64,000 nucleotides of DNA from the NCBI GenBank assembly GCA_002067795.1, contig MVQI01000029.1:1-64000 (forward strand), written 5' to 3'. This stretch comes from Methanosaeta sp. PtaB.Bin039 (GTDB taxonomy: Archaea > Halobacteriota > Methanosarcinia > Methanotrichales > Methanotrichaceae). The notes beneath the pieces were generated by a model that did not search any database, was not told where the DNA came from, and saw nothing but the letters and a program-made list of their open reading frames with translations. Both the position numbers and the translations under genes were made by a program. This document shows positions 44,332 through 53,013 of the stretch, piece by piece. How positions within the stretch are numbered: position 1 is the first letter of the stretch; every line of letters starts with the position of its first letter.

Positions 44332-46152
44332 ATGAATCAGGAAGATTTGATAGCTCGGCTCAAGAAGTACGAATGGAATGATATCGAATTTAAAAAAGCC
44401 CAGCGTGGTGTACCGAATGACGCATATGAAAGTGTTTCTGCTTTTGCCAATACTGCGGGAGGCTATCTTGTTTTCGGCGTCGAGGACAACAAGGGATCTT
44501 TTAAAATTGTAGGGGTAATCGAGGTAGACAAGGTTCAGAACGATTTCCTGAGTTGTTTGCGGTCCGTTGGTAAGTTTAACCGCCCGATTCCAGTTCAAGA
44601 AAGCACATTAGAGCATGAAGGAAGGACCTTGTTGGTTTTCTATGTACCCGAAGTGCGTCGCATGGACAAACCAATTTACCTGAATGGCGACGTCACCGAA
44701 TCCTACATCCGACGTGGTGGTGGAGATGAGCGATGTACTGGTGATGAAATCAAGCGCTTCCTTCGTGATGCAGGGAGTATCACTTACGACAGCGAGGTAC
44801 TGTCCGATATAGATCCAGAAGATTTTTTTGACCCCTCATCCGTGGCTTGGTATAGGCGCGTACTTCAGGACAAACAAGGAAAACGGCATGCTGAATTGAA
44901 CGATGTTGAATTCCTCTATGAATGGGGATTTGTGGTAGAATCAGATAAAGAGCTTCGACCCACACGCGCTGCAGTATTGCTTTTCGGAAAGACAAGGTTA
45001 TTGCGCCACTTATTGCCGCGTGGCATTGTAGATTACCAGCGCATCGACGCAAGATTCGAAGATTGGTCACCTGAACATCGGTGGAGCGATAGGGTCATCG
45101 TGGAAGACAACATTATCCAGGCCTGGCAAGTGCTCGTCGAGAAATATTTTCGCCTTGCTGACAGACCGTTCTCGGTAGATGTTGTAACCTTGCGTCGCCA
45201 TGATGATCCGCCAGATTACATATCCTTCCGTGAAGCTGCCATTAACCTGCTAATCCATCAGGATTTTGGCGACCAAACTAGAAAGCCGGTTATAAAGATA
45301 TTCTCGGACCGCACGGTTTTTTGGAATCCGGGAGATGCTTTCGCCACCATGGATCAGCTCTTGGACCCGATCGAAAAAGAAGTCCGAAATCCTGCTATTG
45401 TAGCGGCTTTTCGACGCATCGGGCTGAGCGATCAGGCTGGCACGGGCGTTCGTTCAATTTTCGGCAATTGGCAGCAGTTGGGATTTGTCCCTCCGAGCAT
45501 CGTTAATGACAAGGGGGAGAAGACCTTCGAGATCACTTTGCTCAAAGAGATATTGTTAACCGAGGAGCAACGGCTATTTCAAGCCCAGTTGGGCGTTAGG
45601 CTCAGCGAGCAAGAAGCTGCCGTTTTTGCATATGCCTGCCGTGCCGGTGCAGTCAGCGTTACAGATGCAAAGGCAGTGATTGGACGCGGCTCTGGAGAAG
45701 CCGAAAGAATATTGGACCACTTGGTCACCCAAATCCTTCTTGCAGTTGTGGAGCCAAGAATGAGCTGGGAGCTGGCACCTCATCTCCAAGAGAGGTTTGC
45801 TCATGGTGACCAAGTACCTCCCATGGCGAGAGACTTGGTCACTGACCAACCTGAGTCGGAGGCAGTCAGCTTGGTCACTCCAAAACTGACCAAGTTCACC
45901 GAACAGCAGCGAAAGATTCTGGCGCTTTGCGAGGTGCCACGAACCCAGGCTGACCTCATGAAGACACTCGGAGTATCTCATCGCACCTTTTTCCGCCGCA
46001 CGCATTTAGAGCCTTTGATTAAGGCAAATCTGGTGCAAATGACCCATCCTGAAGAGCCCAATCACCCGAACCAGAAATATGTAATCACTGAGGCCGGGCT
46101 TGGCCTTATCTCCTCTTGGAGGGCCAATGCAGAAGGAAGAGGTAATTCATGA
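44332..46152 (+). CDS. AlbA_2/GHKL-ATPase/winged-helix protein inside the BREX cassette
   Basis: A 606-residue protein, start ATG 44332 after GGAG. Order of domains: AlbA_2 (Schlafen-like) nucleic-acid-binding domain at about 15-130 (DIEFKKAQ, AFANTAGGYLVFGVEDNKG), HATPase_c_4 (RecG C-terminal-like) at about 290-350 (FREAAINLLIHQDF, ISFREA), and a C-terminal winged helix at about 520-590 (FTEQQRKILALCEVPRTQADLMKTLGVSHRTFFRR). COG2865-type proteins like this are usually called transcriptional regulators. It is not one of the six standard BREX-3 genes. It could regulate the cassette or act as an additional defence effector. Transcribed with brxC (5-nt gap). Confidence 0.75.
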   Translation: MNQEDLIARLKKYEWNDIEFKKAQRGVPNDAYESVSAFANTAGGYLVFGVEDNKGSFKIVGVIEVDKVQNDFLSCLRSVGKFNRPIPVQESTLEHEGRTLLVFYVPEVRRMDKPIYLNGDVTESYIRRGGGDERCTGDEIKRFLRDAGSITYDSEVLSDIDPEDFFDPSSVAWYRRVLQDKQGKRHAELNDVEFLYEWGFVVESDKELRPTRAAVLLFGKTRLLRHLLPRGIVDYQRIDARFEDWSPEHRWSDRVIVEDNIIQAWQVLVEKYFRLADRPFSVDVVTLRRHDDPPDYISFREAAINLLIHQDFGDQTRKPVIKIFSDRTVFWNPGDAFATMDQLLDPIEKEVRNPAIVAAFRRIGLSDQAGTGVRSIFGNWQQLGFVPPSIVNDKGEKTFEITLLKEILLTEEQRLFQAQLGVRLSEQEAAVFAYACRAGAVSVTDAKAVIGRGSGEAERILDHLVTQILLAVVEPRMSWELAPHLQERFAHGDQVPPMARDLVTDQPESEAVSLVTPKLTKFTEQQRKILALCEVPRTQADLMKTLGVSHRTFFRRTHLEPLIKANLVQMTHPEEPNHPNQKYVITEAGLGLISSWRANAEGRGNS

Positions 46153-46258
46153 GCATTATCATCTGGCAGGACAGACATACTCCATCAACCAGCCGACTTG
46201 TACACTGCACAAGTTCGCTCCCTAGCAGAATGGTTGGTGACTCTTAAGGTCGCTAAGA

Positions 46259-49075
46259 ATGAGGAAACCCATGAAGAAGCATAAACGCATCGAAGGCAAC
46301 AGCAAAATCCAATTGGGGACGGCAAAACCACAAGGGCCGGTAGAATGCCTGGGCATGAGCTTCCCGGACGATAATGCCCGTCGAGAGCATTTCCTTGGCA
46401 TTCTGAGGGAGAAGCTGAAGGATCCGGAATTCCGGAAGATAGAAGGATTCCCCATCGGCTCAGATGAGGATATCCTGGCGCTGTCAGACCCCCCATATTA
46501 TACCGCCTGTCCGAATCCGTTTATTGCTGACTTTATAAAATACTATGGCAAGACATATGACCCGACAAAGCCCTACAGCCGTGAGCCTTTTGCAGCAGAT
46601 GTGAGTGAAGGAAAGAACGACCCAATATATAATGCACATTCTTACCACACCAAGGTTCCGCACAAGGCCATCATGAGGTACATCCTCCATTATACAGAGC
46701 CAGGGGACTTGGTATTTGATGGATTTTGCGGAACAGGGATGACGGGTGTAGCGGCTGCCTTATGCAGAGAATCCCGAAAAGATCAAATGACGTTTGCCCG
46801 AAGAACTTTAGAGGGACAGCGATGGGCAATTCTCGCGGATCTTTCACCTGTTGCAACATTCATCGCAAGTAACCTGCTTAGACCTGTTGATCGGACCGAG
46901 TTTCAAAAGGCATTTAAGGCAGTTTGTGCAGTCGTTGAAAAAGAGTTTGGGTATCTCTATTCAACCCACCATTCAGGATGGAAGGTTCGTGACAGAAAAA
47001 ATGTAGGACACAGACAATATGCAAATAATTATAATACACAAGGTAGCATTGAGTTCACTCTCTATTCTGATGTCGTTAGATGTCCTGAATGTACAACTGA
47101 AATTACGCTTTACGAAGTGCTCGTAGACGAGAAAAGCGACTCTCTCAGGTCAGATATTAAATGTCCTAACTGCAAGGCGGTAGTTCCAGAATCAAAATGG
47201 GAGTCGGTGAATACTGCATTCTACGATACAATTCTTAAAAAGACCATCCAACAACTACGCATTGAACCGGTTCTGATCAACTATAGCGTCGGATCAACAA
47301 GATATGAGAAGTTTCCCGATGAGCAAGATAGAGAGAAATTAGCTACGGCTGAGAGGCTGCTTGCTACTGTAGGGTTACCGGCAATAGCTCTAATCGAGGG
47401 TAAGGAAACACAACGGAATATTCCAATTGGAATAACTCACTTACATCATTTTTTTACCCATCGTGAGCACCTATTTGTGGCAGCTCTATTAAAAGAAGTA
47501 CAGAAATATCCTGACAGTAATATACGTCAGATGCTGCTTTTTGCCCTAACTGCTTCGCTTCCATACGCATCAAGGATGCGTCGGTTTCGTGCAGATCGAA
47601 AAGGAGGCGGTCCGTTGTCTGGCACTCTGTATATAAGCTCATTAATTACGCCTCCACATGTATTGAAGACGTTTCTGAGAAACGCAGCAACTATTGCAGA
47701 TAGCCTGACGCCTCCCGTTGATCCCATAGGTGGCCACATAATCAGTACGCAAGATGCAGGGCACCTAAATCAAATACCAGATTCAACTGTCGATTACATT
47801 TTTACAGATCCTCCGTTTGGTCATAACTTCGATTATTCAGAATTGAATTTCTTTTGGGAGGGATTACTCGGAGTTGTTACTAACCAAGAGCATGAAGCCA
47901 TAGTTAGCGTATCACAGGGGAAGGATATTGATAAGTATCGTGATCTTATGGAAAAGAGCTTTTCGGAATACTACCGCATCTTAAAGCCTGGGCGATGGTT
48001 GACCGTAGAATTTTCCAATACAAAGGCCTCTGTGTGGAATGCAATCCAATCTGCTCTAGAACAAAGCGGTTTTGTTGTAGCCAATGTGGCTTCACTCGAT
48101 AAGAAGCAGCACTCGTTTAAGGCAGTAATGACTCCTACGGCTGTTAAGCAAGACCTCATAATCTCGGCCTACAAGCCCAATGGCGGTCTTGAAGACCGTT
48201 TCAATCTTGAAGCAGGTACCGAAGAAGGTGTCTGGGACTTTATCCGCACTCATTTAAGGCAGCTTCCAGTCTTTGTATCCGATAAAGACGACGTCGAAGT
48301 AATCGCCGAGCGTCAAAATTTCCTGCTCTTCGATTGCATGGTAGCTTTCCACGTTCAGCGCGGTGTAACAGTTCCGCTATCCGCTGCAGAGTTTTACGAA
48401 GGGCTTGTCCAGAGATTCGCTGAACGTGATAATATGTACTTCCTTTCCGAACAGGTGGCTGAGTACGACAAAAAGCGCATGACAACTAAAGATGTTCTAC
48501 AGCTTAAGCTATCAGTTACAGATGAATCCTCGGCCATCCTTTGGCTCAAACAGCAGCTCCTCAAGAAGCCCCAGACCTTTCAGGAACTTCACCCGCAATT
48601 CCTCAAGGAAATTGGTGGAGGCTGGCAAAAAAATGAGAAGCCATTGGAGTTATCCGAACTGCTCGCACAAAACTTCTTGCGCTACGATGGCAAGGGCGAG
48701 GTGCCACACCGCATTCACAGCTACTTATCTACTAACTTCAAGGACCTTCGCAACTTGCCCAAAGATGATGAACGCCTGCGAGCCAAAGGCAAAGATCGCT
48801 GGTATGTGCCCGATCCTAACCAGGCAGGGGATCTGGAGAAGCTGCGGGAGAGGTCGCTGCTCAAGGAGTTTGATGAGTACCGGATGGCAGGCCAGAAGCG
48901 TCTAAAAGTCTTCCGCCTCGAGGCCGTCCGCGCTGGCTTCAAGAAAGCATGGCAGGAGCGAGACTACGATACCATCATCTCTGTGGCCCGCAAGATTCCT
49001 GAGAACGTTCTGCAGGAAGACCCAAAACTCCTCATGTGGTATGACCAGGCGCTCACACGTTCCGGAAAGGAATAA
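46259..49075 (+). CDS. pglX: BREX adenine-specific DNA methyltransferase (PglXI-like, Zn-ribbon)
   Basis: A 938-residue SAM-dependent DNA methylase of the COG1743 group used by BREX-3. Catalytic and SAM motifs: LSDPPYYTACPNPFIADF near 75-92, VFDGFCGTGMTGVAAALC near 154-171 (SAM loop), TDPPFGHNFDYSELNFFWEG near 517-536 (second N6A/N4C motif). A zinc ribbon with CPEC near 277 and CPNC near 303 lies between them. C-terminal about 250 residues are helical. MRKPMKK offers two starts, 46259 or 46271. It probably marks self DNA. The 106-nt gap before it has only short frames. Confidence 0.88.
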   Translation: MRKPMKKHKRIEGNSKIQLGTAKPQGPVECLGMSFPDDNARREHFLGILREKLKDPEFRKIEGFPIGSDEDILALSDPPYYTACPNPFIADFIKYYGKTYDPTKPYSREPFAADVSEGKNDPIYNAHSYHTKVPHKAIMRYILHYTEPGDLVFDGFCGTGMTGVAAALCRESRKDQMTFARRTLEGQRWAILADLSPVATFIASNLLRPVDRTEFQKAFKAVCAVVEKEFGYLYSTHHSGWKVRDRKNVGHRQYANNYNTQGSIEFTLYSDVVRCPECTTEITLYEVLVDEKSDSLRSDIKCPNCKAVVPESKWESVNTAFYDTILKKTIQQLRIEPVLINYSVGSTRYEKFPDEQDREKLATAERLLATVGLPAIALIEGKETQRNIPIGITHLHHFFTHREHLFVAALLKEVQKYPDSNIRQMLLFALTASLPYASRMRRFRADRKGGGPLSGTLYISSLITPPHVLKTFLRNAATIADSLTPPVDPIGGHIISTQDAGHLNQIPDSTVDYIFTDPPFGHNFDYSELNFFWEGLLGVVTNQEHEAIVSVSQGKDIDKYRDLMEKSFSEYYRILKPGRWLTVEFSNTKASVWNAIQSALEQSGFVVANVASLDKKQHSFKAVMTPTAVKQDLIISAYKPNGGLEDRFNLEAGTEEGVWDFIRTHLRQLPVFVSDKDDVEVIAERQNFLLFDCMVAFHVQRGVTVPLSAAEFYEGLVQRFAERDNMYFLSEQVAEYDKKRMTTKDVLQLKLSVTDESSAILWLKQQLLKKPQTFQELHPQFLKEIGGGWQKNEKPLELSELLAQNFLRYDGKGEVPHRIHSYLSTNFKDLRNLPKDDERLRAKGKDRWYVPDPNQAGDLEKLRERSLLKEFDEYRMAGQKRLKVFRLEAVRAGFKKAWQERDYDTIISVARKIPENVLQEDPKLLMWYDQALTRSGKE

Positions 49076-49078
49076 AAA

Positions 49079-50164
49079 ATGCCAAGAGCCAAAAGGGATG
49101 TTGCAGAGCTTAAGAAGCGAGCCGTTAACTCCTTGGTGCTTGGAATCGAACTGTTCAATCGACCACATGAGCAAGGGCGCTCCGAAAGCGTCCTGATCCT
49201 CTTGCATCATGCCTTCGAGATGCTTTTGAAGGCAATTATCAAGGACAAGACGGGAACAGTTCATGCAAAGGGGGAGAAATACTCCTATGGTTTCGATAAG
49301 TGCTTGGAAATCGCCCAGAACGAAATTAAAGTGATCTCTCCTGATGAGCGCGCTACTTTGTCGATTCTTGATGCTCACCGAGACATTGCCATTCACTATT
49401 ATCAAGAGGTATCTGAAGATCTTCTTTATCTACAGGCCCAAGCGGCGGTCACATTATTTGATGATTTGCTGCAATTGGTCTTCACGGAGAGGCTTGCTGA
49501 TTGTATACCGAAACGAGTTCTGCCAATTTCGACGCGACCGCCGAAAGATCTAAAAGTGCTGATAGACAGCGAATTGAGCCAAGTCGACGAACTACTACAG
49601 GCAGGGAGTCGCAAAGGAATCCAAGCAGCAGCCAGATTGAGGCCTATTCTAGCTATGGCAACTGCTACTCGCGAAAACGCGGAGCGAGTAACTGAAAGTG
49701 AATTGCGAAAAGCTATAAGCAGAAGGCGGCAAGGAGATGACTGGAGTATCATACTTCCTGAAGTTGCTCAGCTCAAACTTGATACCCAGGGAGACGGGAT
49801 CCCTATTTTCCTTCGTATCAAGAAAGATGCTGACATTGCTGTTCGTATTGCCAAAGACAACGAGCCAGTCATTGGAACATTGATCAAACAAGAAATCAAC
49901 ATCTGGGACAAGTACAACCTTGGCAGGGATGATATTGCCGAGAAGCTAGGTATATCTGGACCAAGAACAAGCGCTCTGATATTTGAGTTGAATATTCAAA
50001 AAGATCCAGAATGTTTCAAAATATTGCGAAGAAAATCTTCAATATTCAAAGGTTACAGCAAAAAGGCATTGGAGCAGCTCCAGTCAGCCATGCTAGGTGG
50101 AATAGATATAGATGCCATATGGGAAAAGCATAGAGATCGGTTTAGAGCCAAAAAGCGGAAATGA
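49079..50164 (+). CDS. DUF3644 HEPN-domain protein in the BREX cassette
   Basis: A 361-residue protein beginning 3 nt after the methyltransferase stop (TAA then AAA before ATG). The N-terminal 130 residues are helical DUF3644: SVLILLHHAFEMLLKAIIKD, then LDAHRDIAIHYYQE, which contains R101-x4-H106, the R-X4-6-H motif of HEPN ribonucleases. The central 120-250 region has TESELRKAISRR. The C-terminal domain (about 260-350) contains a predicted winged-helix (LGRDDIAEKLGISGPRTSALIFEL). This is a HEPN RNase candidate fused to a DNA-binding domain. It occupies the position where BREX-3 has the helicase BrxHII. Function within BREX is inferred. Confidence 0.75.
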   Translation: MPRAKRDVAELKKRAVNSLVLGIELFNRPHEQGRSESVLILLHHAFEMLLKAIIKDKTGTVHAKGEKYSYGFDKCLEIAQNEIKVISPDERATLSILDAHRDIAIHYYQEVSEDLLYLQAQAAVTLFDDLLQLVFTERLADCIPKRVLPISTRPPKDLKVLIDSELSQVDELLQAGSRKGIQAAARLRPILAMATATRENAERVTESELRKAISRRRQGDDWSIILPEVAQLKLDTQGDGIPIFLRIKKDADIAVRIAKDNEPVIGTLIKQEINIWDKYNLGRDDIAEKLGISGPRTSALIFELNIQKDPECFKILRRKSSIFKGYSKKALEQLQSAMLGGIDIDAIWEKHRDRFRAKKRK

Positions 50165-50224
50165 TGGGTAGTTTAACAGGTATATGGTCCCTATGCACTT
50201 CGAAAAGCTTGTAATAATAGGCGA

Positions 50225-52243
50225 ATGGCGATGGGCATGAATACCTGGCGTGATGAAATCCTGAAGGAGTTCCCCACTGGTATCGCTCGGCTTACTATCG
50301 TAGTTGATCCCGACGCGCTTTTGTTCGAAGAAGGTATTCTTGAAGCGGTCCGTGAAAGGGGATTTGAACTCATACCTTTTGAAGACCATATTGCATTCCG
50401 CTATGCTTATGAATCGAAATTTCGAACTCGCTGGGACCGAGGCGAGCATATCGACCAATGTGCCGTATTGCACTCTCAAACCAACGACCTAAGTGGAGTC
50501 CCCTTCGATTTACTGCAAGCTGGCCGCAGAGTATCGTTCAGTTTGGGCGATATCTTTCCAAACCTCAGCTATCCGGTCGTGTCCGCATTGGATCGAGAAG
50601 ATCTCGATGCTCTATATGAGGCTCAGAGAATGAATGCTCCGGGCCCTTTGGGCGACAATGCCACCAAGGAGTTCATACTTAGGCACGTCTATAAAATCGC
50701 ACCTGAGCTGATCAAGCAGCCATCGGAACTTCTTTTGGTGTTGCTGCGACGCCACTATGCAGGCCAGAATATCCCTGAGGTGCTGGATGAACGATTCATC
50801 CAGCTCCTGCATCAATGCGCTCAATTCGACGACTGGCCGCTCGATGCACTGGTTACAGATCGAGAGGCTTTCTTTGCATTCCTGCAAGAGCGATGGCCGA
50901 TCTTCCTCGACCGCGAGGCTGCCGAAAGAACGCCCCTGGTTGGTGAAGACAATACATCCTATAGTTTGGCCTTTGAAGGACCTGCTGATCTGCCCTTCGA
51001 TCACGATGACGTTCGTGTCTACATAGACAACCTCTTTGTAGAAGGACTTATACATCCAGTATCTCATAAGCACTCTGACATATTGTCCAAAACTTGGGCC
51101 GGCATAGGGATTCGAACCTATTCTATCGAAGATAAATCACGTCGCCTGGAAAAACTCATCGAGAGTCTAAAGGCATCCATTCCGGTCGAAGATGCAAAAT
51201 ATAAAGATTGGCTGCACTTTGCACGAGGATGGGCGGAACTGGTTCTGCTTATCAATGAGCAAGCTGAGGGCATTTTTCGAGACCTAATTGAGCAAGCCAG
51301 AAATCTGCAGTCACAGGTAGATGCACGTTTTACAGACTGGCTCCTCAATCGCTACTCCGGGCTGGCCAATCTGCCGCCAATGCCTCCTGTGATGTTACAC
51401 CACGTGCCCCGATTTCTGTCTCGTCAGATGGACGGCGACCGCTATGCTAAGATGGCATTGATCGTGGTGGATGGCCTTTCCATGGATCAATGGCTGGTGG
51501 TCCGAAACTCCATCTCCTCGTGCCATTCAAGCTTTCGTTTCCGAGAACAAGCGGTCTTCGCTTGGATTCCGTCGCTCACATCCGTTTCACGCCAGGCCCT
51601 CTTTGCTGGCAAAGCCCCCATATTTTTCCCAAGCAGCATCCAGACCACGGACAAAGAGGCTTCACTATGGAGGCAGTTCTGGTCGGACTATGGCTTAAAG
51701 TCAAACGAAATCGTGTTCATCAAGGGTCTGGGCGATGGCAGTTTAGATTCCGTATCAGAAGCAGTATCTCATCCTAAGACAAGGATTGCTGGATTGGTCG
51801 TGGACAAAGTCGATAGGATCATGCATGGAATGGAACTGGGCATTGCTGGCATGCACAATCAGGTCGGCCAGTGGGCCAGACAACCAAATTTAAGTAACCT
51901 CTTCAATCTGCTTCTGGATAATGGATTCCAAGTCTATCTGACTTCTGACCACGGCAACATCGAGGCAGAAGGCTGTGGCCGCCCTGCAGAGGGAGCCGTG
52001 GCAGACTTTCGCGGTGAACGAGTACGAATCTACTCTAATCAAGCCCTCCGCAGTAGGGTGAAGGAACACTTTCCTTCCGCATTGGAATGGGACCCCATCG
52101 GCCTCCCGGACGATTACCTAGCACTTATGGCTCCGGCTAGACGAGCATTTGTCCAGGAGAGACAGCATACTGTAAGTCATGGGGGCATATCTATCGAAGA
52201 ACTCATTGTCCCCCTTGTTCGGATAGAGAGGATGGGCCAATGA
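50225..52243 (+). CDS. pglZ: BREX-3 alkaline phosphatase superfamily protein PglZ
   Basis: A 672-residue core BREX protein of the alkaline phosphatase fold. Metal-binding motifs are VVDGLSMDQW (near 413-422; the Asp and Ser), TSDHGNIEAEG (near 573-583) and HTVSHGGISIEELIVPLVRIE at the end (His metal ligand and the PglZ signature). The N-terminal 400 residues are helical. Start ATG 50225, with two further in-frame ATGs at 50231 and 50237. The stop overlaps the next ATG by 4 nt (ATGA). PglZ is the hallmark gene of all BREX systems and is essential in those tested. Confidence 0.93.
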   Translation: MAMGMNTWRDEILKEFPTGIARLTIVVDPDALLFEEGILEAVRERGFELIPFEDHIAFRYAYESKFRTRWDRGEHIDQCAVLHSQTNDLSGVPFDLLQAGRRVSFSLGDIFPNLSYPVVSALDREDLDALYEAQRMNAPGPLGDNATKEFILRHVYKIAPELIKQPSELLLVLLRRHYAGQNIPEVLDERFIQLLHQCAQFDDWPLDALVTDREAFFAFLQERWPIFLDREAAERTPLVGEDNTSYSLAFEGPADLPFDHDDVRVYIDNLFVEGLIHPVSHKHSDILSKTWAGIGIRTYSIEDKSRRLEKLIESLKASIPVEDAKYKDWLHFARGWAELVLLINEQAEGIFRDLIEQARNLQSQVDARFTDWLLNRYSGLANLPPMPPVMLHHVPRFLSRQMDGDRYAKMALIVVDGLSMDQWLVVRNSISSCHSSFRFREQAVFAWIPSLTSVSRQALFAGKAPIFFPSSIQTTDKEASLWRQFWSDYGLKSNEIVFIKGLGDGSLDSVSEAVSHPKTRIAGLVVDKVDRIMHGMELGIAGMHNQVGQWARQPNLSNLFNLLLDNGFQVYLTSDHGNIEAEGCGRPAEGAVADFRGERVRIYSNQALRSRVKEHFPSALEWDPIGLPDDYLALMAPARRAFVQERQHTVSHGGISIEELIVPLVRIERMGQ

Positions 52244-53013
52244 TAAGACGAACAGATCAGATCGGATTCAATCAGCGAGTGCGGATGGAATGGTTTGAAC
52301 AAACCGCCAATTTGGCCCTAGCTGGAAATGACGAAGCTATGGTTAGAGAGGCTTTGCAGGAGCTTCTAAAAGACAAAGTCTCTGTGGGTAGCCAAGCCAA
52401 GCGCAGTAATCGTGAAAAGGTCATCACAATTCTCCTGAAAACGTGGATAACTGTTCCGACCGATCTTGAGGAAATGCGTGACGAAGGGCTTGAATATTTA
52501 AAACGTCTTCCGCGATCAGATCATCTGATCATACATTGGGGCATGGCAATGGCTGTTTATCCGTTCTGGTCTAGTGTAGCTTTTCAGGTGGGTCGACTAT
52601 TGAGACTTCAAGATTGTGCAGCTGCCGCTCATGTGCAGCGCCGTATCCGGGAGCAATATGGCGAGAGGGAGACGGTCTCCCGCTCAGCCCGCCGAGTGTT
52701 ACGTTCTTATCTAGACTGGGGCGTGCTTCAGGAATCCAATTCAAAGGGGATCTACACCGCCGGAAAGACGCTTTACATTGATGACCCCCGCTTGATATCT
52801 TGGCTGATTGAGACTGATCTTCATGCTCGGGTCAGCGGGTCGGCACCATTGAGGGAATTACTTGATAGCCCGAGTTTATTTCCATTTAGGATCAAGCCTA
52901 TATATGCAGAAAACCTTATGACAGTATTGTCCAGAGTCGAGATTTTCCGCCAAGGGTTGGATGAAGATATTGTGATGCTGCGAAAACCAATCACGAAAGA
53001 AGGTGCACCCTGA
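52240..53013 (+). CDS. BrxA-position protein of the BREX cassette
   Basis: A 257-residue helical protein overlapping pglZ by 4 nt. Sequence includes RNSREKVITILLKTWITVP-like helices, LPRSDHLIIHWGMAMAVYPFWSSVAFQVGRLLRLQ, and RRVLRSYLDWGVLQESNSKGIYTAGKTLYID, the last resembling a winged-helix with a dimer wing. The BREX-3 gene order predicts BrxA here (a DNA-binding family), and the length of about 200-260 and the wHTH-like layout fit. I assign it by position and shape, not by a recognised motif. The gene ends at 53013 with TGATG, which overlaps a short decayed frame. Confidence 0.6.
   Translation: MIRRTDQIGFNQRVRMEWFEQTANLALAGNDEAMVREALQELLKDKVSVGSQAKRSNREKVITILLKTWITVPTDLEEMRDEGLEYLKRLPRSDHLIIHWGMAMAVYPFWSSVAFQVGRLLRLQDCAAAAHVQRRIREQYGERETVSRSARRVLRSYLDWGVLQESNSKGIYTAGKTLYIDDPRLISWLIETDLHARVSGSAPLRELLDSPSLFPFRIKPIYAENLMTVLSRVEIFRQGLDEDIVMLRKPITKEGAP

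Noticed and set aside
46153-46258. Short frames between the AlbA_2 gene and the methyltransferase
   Set aside because: Frames of about 30 codons with no ribosome site and no similarity; treated as leader sequence.
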